From NCBI GenBank assembly GCA_938084085.1, contig CALKDV010000502.1:1-9912 (forward strand): a stretch of DNA of 9,912 bases, written 5' to 3'. Of the stretch, positions 1 through 5,664 are shown piece after piece. Numbering within the stretch: position 1 is the stretch's first letter; every line of letters starts with the position of its first letter. The position numbers and the translations under genes are program-made. This DNA is from an uncultured Nannocystaceae bacterium. Lineage in GTDB: Bacteria > Myxococcota_A > Polyangia > Nannocystales > Nannocystaceae. Below the pieces are notes generated by a model. That model ran no database searches, was not told the origin of the DNA, and worked only from the letters and a program-made list of their open reading frames with translations.

Positions 1-750
1 GGCTTCACCGCGGAAGGTGTTTGTACCCGAGACCCGTCGCGCAGACACCTGTCCACCAGAGGCCCCGCCATACTCGGCGTCGTACCCTGCTTCTTGAATC
101 TCGATGGTGGAGACAAACTCCTGAATAATCGAGGCGCCGACCGTACCGAAGGCCGGATTCGACACGTTGGCGCCGTTGACCGTGTATTTGGTCTCCGCGC
201 CTGTCGTCCCCGCGAGCGTAATACCTGCGGAGTCGCGTCCTGCCGTGGCCGCGATGTCCACAGCAGCTGTGAAGTCGCGCGAGGTAGAGCTTCCCACCGG
301 GAGGTTCTTGACCGCCTCCATGTCGAGCTTGGTGGCCGACGCGGTGTCTTGGCGAACGGCCGTGCTCTCCACGACAACCTCCTCCACGAAGCGAACGCTC
401 GGGTTGAGGCTAAAGTCGGCTCGGAACTGGGCGGAGCGCGGGAGCTGCGTCACCTTTGACACGTCCGCCTCACCGCTCAGCACCTGAATGGTGTAGTTGC
501 CTGGAGGCAAGTTCGAGAACCGATAGATGCCGCGGGCGTTCGTCGTGACCTCGAGCGAGCTGCTCAGACACGAGCACTGAACGATGACGAGCGCTCCCGC
601 CAAGGGCTGACGGTCCGTGCTGTTCGTGACCCGACCGCGGATTTCTCCGTCGTCTGCAGCGAACGCTGCGTTCGGTGACAGCAAAGTGAAGGCCGCCGGA
701 AGGCCAGCCATGAGAAGCGATAGCGAAGAGGTGAGGACGGTGCGCTTCAC
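1..750 (-). CDS. Oar-like TonB-dependent outer-membrane receptor, N-terminal part (3'-truncated by window edge)
   Basis: Start is GTG at 750, with a Shine-Dalgarno AGGAG about 10 bases upstream. The frame stays open for 250 codons to the window edge, so the beta-barrel lies outside. Residues 1-31 form a signal peptide (MKR, a hydrophobic stretch, cleavage after AFA). Residues about 36-115 match a carboxypeptidase-regulatory-like beta-sandwich: GRVTNSTDRQPLAGALVIV, then TTNARGIYRFSNLPPGNYTI. Residues about 120-250 are a TonB plug-type domain with a VEEVVV entry, YTVNGANVSNPAFG, and an AEYGGASGGQV...SGTN stretch typical of Oar/carboxypeptidase-domain receptors. The family consists of outer-membrane proteins whose substrates range from oligosaccharides to proteins or peptides; no substrate can be read here. 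An odd detail is a C-x-C pair (Cys59, Cys61) in the regulatory domain. The gene stands alone behind a 538-base non-coding region and probably has its own promoter. The family is well supported; the substrate is unknown. Confidence 0.87.
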   Translation of the reverse strand, partial: MKRTVLTSSLSLLMAGLPAAFTLLSPNAAFAADDGEIRGRVTNSTDRQPLAGALVIVQCSCLSSSLEVTTNARGIYRFSNLPPGNYTIQVLSGEADVSKVTQLPRSAQFRADFSLNPSVRFVEEVVVESTAVRQDTASATKLDMEAVKNLPVGSSTSRDFTAAVDIAATAGRDSAGITLAGTTGAETKYTVNGANVSNPAFGTVGASIIQEFVSTIEIQEAGYDAEYGGASGGQVSARRVSGTNTFRGEA

Positions 751-758
751 GTGCGTGA

Positions 759-767
759 TTCTCCTAA
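759..767 (-). promoter_or_regulatory. Ribosome binding site deciding the GTG start of the TonB receptor
   Basis: The minus strand reads TTAGGAGAA here. Its AGGAG core lies about 10 bases before the GTG at 750. The lysine/arginine-led hydrophobic signal peptide begins exactly at that codon, which supports this start over ATG codons further in. Confidence 0.6.
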
Positions 768-768
768 A

Positions 769-782
769 CGTCAAAGATGACG
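769..782 (-). repeat. Small inverted repeat in the 5' leader of the TonB receptor
   Basis: The minus strand reads CGTCA-TCTT-TGACG, a perfect 5-base stem with a 4-base loop. It sits two bases upstream of the TTAGGAGAA ribosome binding site, between the candidate promoter and the start codon. It could influence translation initiation or bind a regulator, but so short a stem may be chance. Confidence 0.3.
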
Positions 783-796
783 CGTTTCGAAGCACT

Positions 797-805
797 GCTA
801 TATCA
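797..805 (-). promoter_or_regulatory. Candidate extended -10 promoter element for the TonB receptor gene
   Basis: The minus strand reads TGATATAGC, i.e. TG-n-TATAnn, an extended -10 arrangement in a locally AT-rich island of an otherwise GC-rich region. It would place transcription start around 790 and give a leader of about 40 bases. I see no convincing -35 hexamer 16-18 bases upstream, which is tolerable for an extended -10 but lowers confidence. Confidence 0.35.
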
Positions 806-919
806 CAGCCGGCGCCCCTGGATCATCGCGTTTGGACCCGTGACCGACCCTACGAGATAAATTTCGCTCGATTGCGCATGCACGAATCTCCCGCTCGAGG
901 CGCGAGGTTGGCGCGTTCG

Positions 920-945
920 ACGGTGCGCTCTTCATGCGCCACCGT
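920..945. repeat. Imperfect hairpin in the intergenic region
   Basis: The plus strand reads ACGGTG CGC, a 7-base loop TCTTCAT, then GCG C CACCGT. This gives nine base pairs with one bulged C. It is the strongest stem I found in the 538-base gap. There is no T-tract on either side, so it is not a classical Rho-independent terminator. It could be part of a structured RNA, a protein-binding site, or chance in GC-rich DNA. Confidence 0.35.
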
Positions 946-1288
946 GCACGACGAACCCCAAAACTCGCCAATTCGCCCTTCCCTCGCCCGTGGCGCCGCT
1001 CCGCAGTTGGCGCCGCCGGGTGGAACAACCGATTGTCTGCGCGTATTCGACCCTGAGTGAGGGGGGAGATCCCCAAGCAAAACAGCCACTTGTACGATTC
1101 CGCCGCCCTCGATGCCCTGCGGATATCGAGCGGGCAGCCGTAGTCCGCTGGGACCGCGAATTGACCGGTTCTCCCCGCGGACGGCAGCCCTCTCCCCGTT
1201 CACAATCAAACGGCCGACTCGGCGGCGCACCCACCGGAGATCGCACCGTCCCCCGGACGAGAGGTCAGCCGCGAGATGGTGAGATCCG

Positions 1289-2308
1289 CTAGAAGCGCCC
1301 TTGCAGCACCAGGCCACCGAGCGACGGCAGCACCGACACTGACGGAGTTTCTTCGCCGAGGGCTCCCGCTTGCTTGCGAAACTTGAGCCCCATACCAACG
1401 CCAGCACCGAGCACCGCTGCACCCACGATCGTGACGGGTAAGCCCACGGCGAACAACATGGTGTTCGCGCGGTCCCCCTCCGACTTGCGGTCCTGGATGT
1501 CGTTGTAGGTGTCTTGGCACGTGGTGCCCATCTGACTCGCCGTCCCGCAGTTGTTGGCGTTGTAGGCGTCGAAGTCTGCTTTCAGGGCGTCAGATGCTTT
1601 TTTCCCCTGCTGCCCAAAGACAACGGTGAGGGCGGCCCCTGCCGCGACGAGCACGCCACCCGCGCCCGCTCCCACGCCGAGCCAGGTCTTGCTCTTTTTC
1701 ATGAGCGCCGCGCGACGCTCTTCACGATCGTCGGGCACCTGCGCCGCGCCGGTTCCTGGACCTTCAGCGGCCTGTCGTGCCGCCTCTGCTTCGGCATCAC
1801 GCGACTCGATCTCCTCGTTGAGGCGCGCGATGGTCCCCTCGATCTTCTCCGTGGTCTCGCTCGCCGTGTCGGGGTCGAGCAGATCGTTTTTACGAACCTC
1901 ACCGAGATAGTTTTGATAGGCGGTCTTCGCGTTGCGGAGCGCCTGCACATCTTTTTTGTTCTCGCCGAGGCGCTCGTAGGCCAACGCAATATTGAACAGC
2001 ACGGCCGCGTTTCCCGACAGCGCGTACGCCTCCTCAAACTTTGGGATGGCCTCGTCAAATCGGCCCAATCGGAAGGCGGTCTTGCCGGCCTTGTAGGCGG
2101 CGCGAGCATCGTCGTCCGCCCCAGCCTCGGCAGGGGCTTCCTTGGCGACTTCCTCGGTGGTCGACTCCTCGGCGTCTTCCGCGGCCGGCTCGTCCGGCTC
2201 ATTCACGTGCTGCGCCGTGCCCTGCAGGTCGCCCGCGATCGCGGTGCTGGGAAGCGAGAGCGACGCCACGAGCGTCGAGGCCAGAACGATCAAAGGAGTT
2301 TTCCTCAT
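1289..2308 (-). CDS. Exported TPR protein with two C-terminal membrane segments (function unknown)
   Basis: This is a 339-residue protein. Residues 1-25 form a signal peptide (MRK, hydrophobic core, cleavage after AIA). Residues 27-65 are an acidic, Ala/Glu-rich linker. Residues about 68-138 contain TPR-type helices (AAYKAGKTAFRLGRFDEAI, then AVLFNIALAYERLGE), the form common in secreted myxobacterial TPR proteins. Residues about 145-205 are charged and probably coiled-coil. Hydrophobic segments at about 208-231 and 283-308 are Gly/Ala/Val-rich and probably membrane-spanning. Between them is a polar loop with Cys254 and Cys264. TPRs mediate protein-protein contacts; no catalytic motif is seen. 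It follows murI by 15 bases with only a weak GGGTCGG-type ribosome binding site, so it is probably co-transcribed with it. Topology is ambiguous: if the N-terminus is outside, the cysteine loop would be cytoplasmic. I cannot assign a specific role. Confidence 0.85.
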   Translation of the reverse strand: MRKTPLIVLASTLVASLSLPSTAIAGDLQGTAQHVNEPDEPAAEDAEESTTEEVAKEAPAEAGADDDARAAYKAGKTAFRLGRFDEAIPKFEEAYALSGNAAVLFNIALAYERLGENKKDVQALRNAKTAYQNYLGEVRKNDLLDPDTASETTEKIEGTIARLNEEIESRDAEAEAARQAAEGPGTGAAQVPDDREERRAALMKKSKTWLGVGAGAGGVLVAAGAALTVVFGQQGKKASDALKADFDAYNANNCGTASQMGTTCQDTYNDIQDRKSEGDRANTMLFAVGLPVTIVGAAVLGAGVGMGLKFRKQAGALGEETPSVSVLPSLGGLVLQGRF

Positions 2309-2323
2309 GATGGGCCGACCCTA

Positions 2324-3142
2324 TCACAAGTCGATGCGTTCAACGTCGGACACCGCGACGCTCTCGCCGATAAAAATAGCCCCCACGTGGGCGAATCGTC
2401 CCGGCTCGTCCGTGGCGAGGAATTGGACGTCGCCCTGCGCAGACCCCGTTTCGAGGCCACGCTTGCGCAGTTCCGCCTTCACCGCGCGGGCGGTGGTCCC
2501 CGCCGAATCGACCACGGTCACGTTTGGACCTAGGAAGGTCTCCACCGCGTCACGAAGGATCGGGAAGTGGGTGCAGCCGAGCACGAGCGCGTCGACGGAG
2601 GGGGCGCCCGTCTCCGGCGAGATGAGCGGCTGCAGATAGGCCCGCACAGCCGCCTCGGCCACGGGGCCGCTCGCCCACCCCTCCTCGGCCAACGACACGA
2701 ACAGCGCGCACGCCAGGGACGTCACCGTCGCAGATGGCTCGATACCTGAGATCGCGGCCTCGTACGCCCCGCCCGAGACGGTGCCAGGCGTCGCGAGGAC
2801 CGCCACGTGCTTCGTCGTCGTCGCCGCGCACAAGGCCCGCGCCCCGGGATCGATGACCCCAACCACCGGCACGGGAGCCAACCGCTCGCGGAGGTGCTCC
2901 ACCGCCACCGCCGACGCGGTGTTACAGGCGATGACGATCATCTTGACATCACGGGCCACGAGGTGCGCCGCCGCTTGCTGAGCGTAGCGCCGGACCGTCT
3001 CCGGCCCTTTCGTCCCGTACGGAAGTCGAGCGGTGTCGCCGAGGTAGACGAAGGACTCCCCGGGCATGGCGTCTCGAAGGGCGCGGAGGACCGTCAGTCC
3101 TCCGACCCCGGAGTCGAATACGCCGATGGCTCGCTGGTCCAC
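2324..3142 (-). CDS. murI: Glutamate racemase
   Basis: This cofactor-independent racemase interconverts L- and D-glutamate in the cytoplasm, supplying D-Glu for peptidoglycan stem peptides. At 272 residues it is normal for the family. Diagnostic motifs are IGVFDSGVGGLTVL (residues 6-19, with conserved Asp10 and Ser11), LGDTARLPYG (34-43), VIACNTAS with catalytic Cys73, VVGVIDPG (93-100), and LVLGCTHFP with the second catalytic cysteine Cys190 followed by His192. All key residues are intact. The start is GTG at 3142, placed because IGVFDSG must lie close to the N-terminus; the ribosome binding site (GGGTCG) is weak. It begins 10 bases after the acyl-CoA dehydrogenase stop and ends 15 bases before the TPR gene, suggesting co-transcription and possibly coupled translation. 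No obvious metabolic link ties the three genes together. Confidence 0.96.
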   Translation of the reverse strand: MDQRAIGVFDSGVGGLTVLRALRDAMPGESFVYLGDTARLPYGTKGPETVRRYAQQAAAHLVARDVKMIVIACNTASAVAVEHLRERLAPVPVVGVIDPGARALCAATTTKHVAVLATPGTVSGGAYEAAISGIEPSATVTSLACALFVSLAEEGWASGPVAEAAVRAYLQPLISPETGAPSVDALVLGCTHFPILRDAVETFLGPNVTVVDSAGTTARAVKAELRKRGLETGSAQGDVQFLATDEPGRFAHVGAIFIGESVAVSDVERIDL

Positions 3143-3152
3143 GCGCGACCCG

Positions 3153-4298
3153 CTAGCTGCCGCGCAAGAGATTTCGAGCGATGACCATTCGCTGCACTTG
3201 CGAGGTCCCCTCGTAGATCTGCATCAACTTCGCGTCTCGGTAGAGCTTCTCCACGGGGTACTCTCGCGTGTAACCGTAGCCGCCGAAGACCTGCACCGCG
3301 TCCGTCGCACACCGAACGGCGGCGTCCGCCGCGTAGCACTTCGCGAGCGACGAAGTTATCGGCCGCTTGAGACCTTGGTCTACCTCCCACGCAGCCTTGG
3401 TGTACAGCAAGCGAGTGGCCTCGTAGGCGATGGCCATGTCGGCGAGGATCATCTGAATCGCCTGGTGTTGCGCGATCGGGACTCCAAAAGTCTTGCGCTC
3501 GAGCGCGTAGCGTTTGGACTCCTCGAGGCAACGGCGGATGATTCCGGCGCAGCCCGAGCCGATCATGGGCCGTGACTTATCGAAGACCTCCATGGCCACG
3601 TAGAAACCGCCGCCCGGCTTGCCGAGCAGCTGGTCTTCGGGGATCCGAACGTCGTCGAAGATGACGTCCGTGGTGTCGGAGGTGCGCTGGCCGAGTTTTT
3701 TCTCTTTTTTCCCGACCGAGACGCCCTTCGTGTCACGGTCGACGACAAAGGCGGTGATCCCCTTGTGTCCCATGGCCGGATCCATGGTGGCGAAACCCGT
3801 GTAGAAGCTGGCGTGCCCCCCGTTGGTGATCCACCGCTTCTGGCCCGAAATCACCCACTCATTGCCGTCCTTGACGATCTTCGTCTTCATGGCCGCAACG
3901 TCGGATCCTGCGTCCGGCTCCGAGCAGGCGTAGCTCACGAAGCAGAACTCATCCATCAAACGACCGAGCCATTTCTTTTTTTGCTCGGCCGTCCCGGCGA
4001 CCATCAGCGGCAACGAGCCGAGGTGATTGCACATGACAGAGGTCCCGATGCCGGCGCAGCCGTAGGAGAACTCTTCGGATATCAGGCATCCTTCCACAGT
4101 GGACAAACCGAGGCCTCCAAACTCCTCCGGGATCTCCACGTTCATCAAGCCCAGCTCCCACGCCTCTTTGAACACCTCTACCGGGAAGGTCTCGGTCTCG
4201 TCCCACTCGTGGACTCCAGGGATGACTCGCTCCGCGACAAACTTGCGGGCGGCCTCAGTCAGTTGTTCTTGTTCTTCGGAAAATGACGGATTGAACAT
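3153..4298 (-). CDS. Acyl-CoA dehydrogenase, medium/short-chain type
   Basis: This FAD-dependent flavoenzyme performs alpha,beta-dehydrogenation of acyl-CoA to trans-2-enoyl-CoA, the first step of beta-oxidation, and passes electrons to electron-transfer flavoprotein. At 381 residues it matches the family length. It has the first family signature at residues 124-136 (ACSEPDAGSDVAA), the GQKRWITNGGHA strand, and YALERKTFG. It ends with the second signature VFGGYGYTREYPVEKLYRD and IYEGTSQVQR. Glu363 in IYEGT aligns with the catalytic base of short/medium-chain enzymes. The overall pattern resembles mitochondrial medium-chain dehydrogenase, but branched-chain or other substrates cannot be excluded. 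The start is ATG 4298, preceded by AAGAGA; an upstream in-frame ATG at 4370 would add 24 Arg-rich residues not seen in the family. It leads a probable unit with murI and the TPR gene. Palindromes lie 18 bases and more upstream of the start. Confidence 0.95.
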   Translation of the reverse strand: MFNPSFSEEQEQLTEAARKFVAERVIPGVHEWDETETFPVEVFKEAWELGLMNVEIPEEFGGLGLSTVEGCLISEEFSYGCAGIGTSVMCNHLGSLPLMVAGTAEQKKKWLGRLMDEFCFVSYACSEPDAGSDVAAMKTKIVKDGNEWVISGQKRWITNGGHASFYTGFATMDPAMGHKGITAFVVDRDTKGVSVGKKEKKLGQRTSDTTDVIFDDVRIPEDQLLGKPGGGFYVAMEVFDKSRPMIGSGCAGIIRRCLEESKRYALERKTFGVPIAQHQAIQMILADMAIAYEATRLLYTKAAWEVDQGLKRPITSSLAKCYAADAAVRCATDAVQVFGGYGYTREYPVEKLYRDAKLMQIYEGTSQVQRMVIARNLLRGS

Positions 4299-4315
4299 GG
4301 TGTCTCTTGTGGGCG

Positions 4316-4338
4316 CGCGTCGCGACGCGTCTCGCGTC
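4316..4338. promoter_or_regulatory. Overlapping palindromes upstream of the acyl-CoA dehydrogenase (candidate operator)
   Basis: Positions 4316-4329 read CGCGTCGCGACGCG, a perfect 14-base palindrome. Positions 4324-4338 read GACGCG-TCT-CGCGTC, a perfect 6+6 inverted repeat sharing an arm with the first. A separate short repeat, GGGAT-GAGT-ATCCC, lies at 4352-4365. The cluster sits 18-40 bases before the start codon, where a repressor would act. Fatty-acid degradation genes are often controlled by TetR- or FadR-like proteins that bind such palindromes, but no regulator gene is in view and GC-rich DNA yields CG palindromes by chance. Confidence 0.3.
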
Positions 4339-4397
4339 ACCGCGCACCCGAGGGATGAGTATCCCCGCATACGCGTCGGCGCAAGCGACCGCGCGGC

Positions 4398-4417
4398 AAA
4401 AATCTCACACGCGCGAG
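4398..4417 (-). terminator. Weak Rho-independent terminator-like hairpin after the ccm operon
   Basis: The minus strand reads CTCGC-GCGT-GTGAG followed at once by ATTTTT. The stem is 5 bases with one G-U pair and the T-run is five bases. It starts 19 bases beyond the last operon stop codon (4437) and lies before the acyl-CoA dehydrogenase gene. The position fits an operon end, but the stem is short and only partial termination is likely. Confidence 0.35.
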
Positions 4418-4436
4418 GATGGCGTTCGAGCGCCGC

Positions 4437-4622
4437 TCACTCGGCCTTCGAGGGTGGGTCCGCAGCGCGAGCCTTGCGACGTGCCTCTCGCGCCGCGCGG
4501 CGAAGGTCGCGCGCCTGCGCATCTTCGGCCTCCACGGCCGCGGCGCGTCCCCCCAGGACGTAGCCGATCACCACGCCAAGCAACAGGATCCCCGGGATGT
4601 AGATGAAGTGGCCGAGCGTCAT
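4437..4622 (-). CDS. Small single-pass membrane protein, last gene of the ccm operon
   Basis: This is a 61-residue protein beginning MTLGHFIYIPGILLLGVVIG. One transmembrane helix spans about residues 6-25. A strongly charged Arg/Ala/Glu-rich helix or coiled coil follows (residues about 29-54), with a polar PPSKAE end. The start ATG overlaps the stop of the preceding CcmD-like gene as ATGA (4619-4622), which fixes the start and implies translational coupling. Longer readings of this frame run through the upstream gene and look unlike protein. Its size and layout (short outside tail, helix, basic cytoplasmic tail) resemble CcmD-type proteins, so it could be a second CcmD-like subunit or an assembly factor for the heme-handling complex. 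No motif allows a firm assignment; the function is inferred from position only. Confidence 0.78.
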   Translation of the reverse strand: MTLGHFIYIPGILLLGVVIGYVLGGRAAAVEAEDAQARDLRRAAREARRKARAADPPSKAE

Positions 4623-4942
4623 GGCCCGTCCACAGCTTGTTCCCCTCGCCGTTCGAGCTCTCGCCGAAGCGCCTGAAGGTCTCGTTGCTGCCGAGAACCG
4701 CGCACGAGTAAGACGATCGCGAAACCGCAAAACAAGGACCACAAGATCCCATAGGCCCACACGATGTGGCTGTAGTCGCTGGCGACTTTGGCCTCGACCT
4801 CCGCCTCGTAGGTGCGCTTGAGCGCCACGGTCTCCTTGTCGAGACCGGTCACTGCTTCGTACCCGTCCTCCGCTGCGGCGGGTGCCGCACCTTGATCGGC
4901 GGTGGGAGGGGCTTTCGTTAACGTAGGAATCGTGGGGTTCAT
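4619..4942 (-). CDS. ccmD: CcmD-like heme exporter subunit with N-terminal extension
   Basis: This is a 107-residue protein. Residues 1-55 are a Pro/Ala/Thr-rich then charged extension. Residues about 57-80 (YSHIVWAYGILW and following) form a single transmembrane helix, followed by RGSRQQRDLQALRRELERRG, a basic amphipathic cytoplasmic tail. The order Tyr/Trp-rich helix entry, one helix, then Arg-rich tail is that of CcmD, the small subunit that binds the CcmABC-heme-CcmE complex and helps release holo-CcmE. Typical CcmD proteins are about 50-70 residues, so the N-terminal extension of about 55 residues is unusual. The position directly after ccmC with an ATGA overlap (4939-4942) is the classical ccmC-ccmD order. 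An AAGG sits 6 bases before the ATG. The CcmD family is so short and variable that the call rests on layout plus context. Confidence 0.75.
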   Translation of the reverse strand: MNPTIPTLTKAPPTADQGAAPAAAEDGYEAVTGLDKETVALKRTYEAEVEAKVASDYSHIVWAYGILWSLFCGFAIVLLVRGSRQQRDLQALRRELERRGEQAVDGP

Positions 4943-5664
4943 GCTGACCTTCCCGAGAGCGCGGTGTGCTCCGCTGGCGCCGCGTCACCCGCAGACAATG
5001 CGAGCCACGCCTCATCAAGCCGACGCTCGACCCGCTCTTGCCGCAGCCGAAGCTCGAACAGCGCGAAGCTGCAGGCGAGGATCGCGAACAAGCACGGCCA
5101 GAGGCTGGCCCACATCTCTGGGGGCAACGATTGCACCACCTGCGCCTTGGGGTGCGTCGTCTTCCAGATCTTCACGGAGTAGTAGATGATCGGCACGTCG
5201 AGGGCGCCAAAGACCGCGAGCGCCGCGGCCAGGCGCCCCGCCATGGGGCCTCCGAACTTTGCGACGATCAAGTACGCGATGAACACGAGCTCAAGGAGCG
5301 CCGTCGTGACGAGGCGAGCGTCGCCGGTCCACGGCGTCCCCCACGTCGCGTCACCCCAGATCGCACCGGACATGAGCGCGCCGATGCCCAGCAGCGCGCA
5401 CACCTCGCCCGCCGCCTTCGCCACGTCCTCTGCGCGCTCGGAGCGGCGCAACAGCTGGAGCGCCGCCGCCACCCCGGAGATCATCGCGAACAGCATGAGG
5501 CCCCACGCCATCGGTAGATGGAAATAGAAGATCTTTTGAGCCGTGCCCATCTCCGACTCGATCGGTGTGTGCAAAAACACCCGCTGAAGCGCGTAGGGGA
5601 AGGTCACCAGCGCGGCGAACAACAAGACGCCGGGGCGCCCGAACGATCGGAGGAGAGCACTCAT
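4939..5664 (-). CDS. ccmC: Heme-handling protein CcmC (cytochrome c maturation)
   Basis: This is a 241-residue polytopic inner-membrane protein of the heme-handling family. CcmC binds heme at a periplasmic WWD domain flanked by two histidines and loads it onto CcmE. Visible features are KIFYFHLPMAWG with His49, six hydrophobic segments, IWGDATWGTPWTGDARL (residues 102-118) at the WWD position, DVPIIYYSVKIW, and His171 in KTTHPKA, the expected second heme-ligand region. Compared with the usual WGTWWVWDARLT, tryptophans are replaced by Pro111 and Gly114, while Trp108, Trp112, Asp115 and Arg117 remain. The C-terminal tail (about 205-241) is charged then polar. The start ATG overlaps the ccmB stop as ATGA, with an AGGAG 10 bases upstream inside ccmB (5675-5679). 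Both heme-ligand histidine positions are present, so I expect a functional protein. Confidence 0.92.
   Translation of the reverse strand: MSALLRSFGRPGVLLFAALVTFPYALQRVFLHTPIESEMGTAQKIFYFHLPMAWGLMLFAMISGVAAALQLLRRSERAEDVAKAAGEVCALLGIGALMSGAIWGDATWGTPWTGDARLVTTALLELVFIAYLIVAKFGGPMAGRLAAALAVFGALDVPIIYYSVKIWKTTHPKAQVVQSLPPEMWASLWPCLFAILACSFALFELRLRQERVERRLDEAWLALSAGDAAPAEHTALSGRSA

Larger units (their letters stand above)
751..1288. other. 538-base non-coding region between the TPR protein and TonB receptor genes
   Basis: No reading frame here looks protein-like on either strand; translations are arginine-rich, low in hydrophobic periodicity, and antisense or frame-shifted to neighbours. The region holds the candidate receptor promoter and leader (759-805) and a strong imperfect hairpin (920-945). 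It also holds minor GC-rich inverted repeats at 1063-1074 (GGGG-AGAT-CCCC) and 1247-1259 (CGTCC-CCC-GGACG), the latter about 30 bases after the TPR gene's stop. None of the hairpins is followed by a T-tract on the minus strand, so a Rho-independent terminator for the upstream unit is not evident. At 538 bases it is the longest non-coding stretch in the window, and an undetected small RNA is possible. Confidence 0.6.

Noticed and set aside
992..1014. Repeated GGCGCC hexamers 11 bases apart
   Set aside because: A self-complementary GC hexamer occurring twice is expected by chance in this base composition.
617..1292. Plus-strand frames of 147 and 100 codons in the intergenic region
   Set aside because: Translations look random (Arg/Pro-rich, no conserved pattern). 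The first begins inside the TonB receptor gene on the opposite strand and the second runs to the end of the TPR gene.
850..1422. 190-codon minus-strand frame across the intergenic region
   Set aside because: It starts inside the TPR gene in another frame and gives a low-complexity Arg/Ser/Gly-rich product with no ribosome binding site.
1514..2533. 339-codon open frame on the plus strand
   Set aside because: It runs antisense to the TPR protein and murI, both strongly supported, and its composition is typical of a mirror frame.
4299..4370. N-terminal extension of the acyl-CoA dehydrogenase to an upstream ATG
   Set aside because: It would add 24 Arg-rich residues absent from the family and run through the palindromic leader. 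ATG 4298 gives the canonical MFNPSFSEEQ N-terminus.
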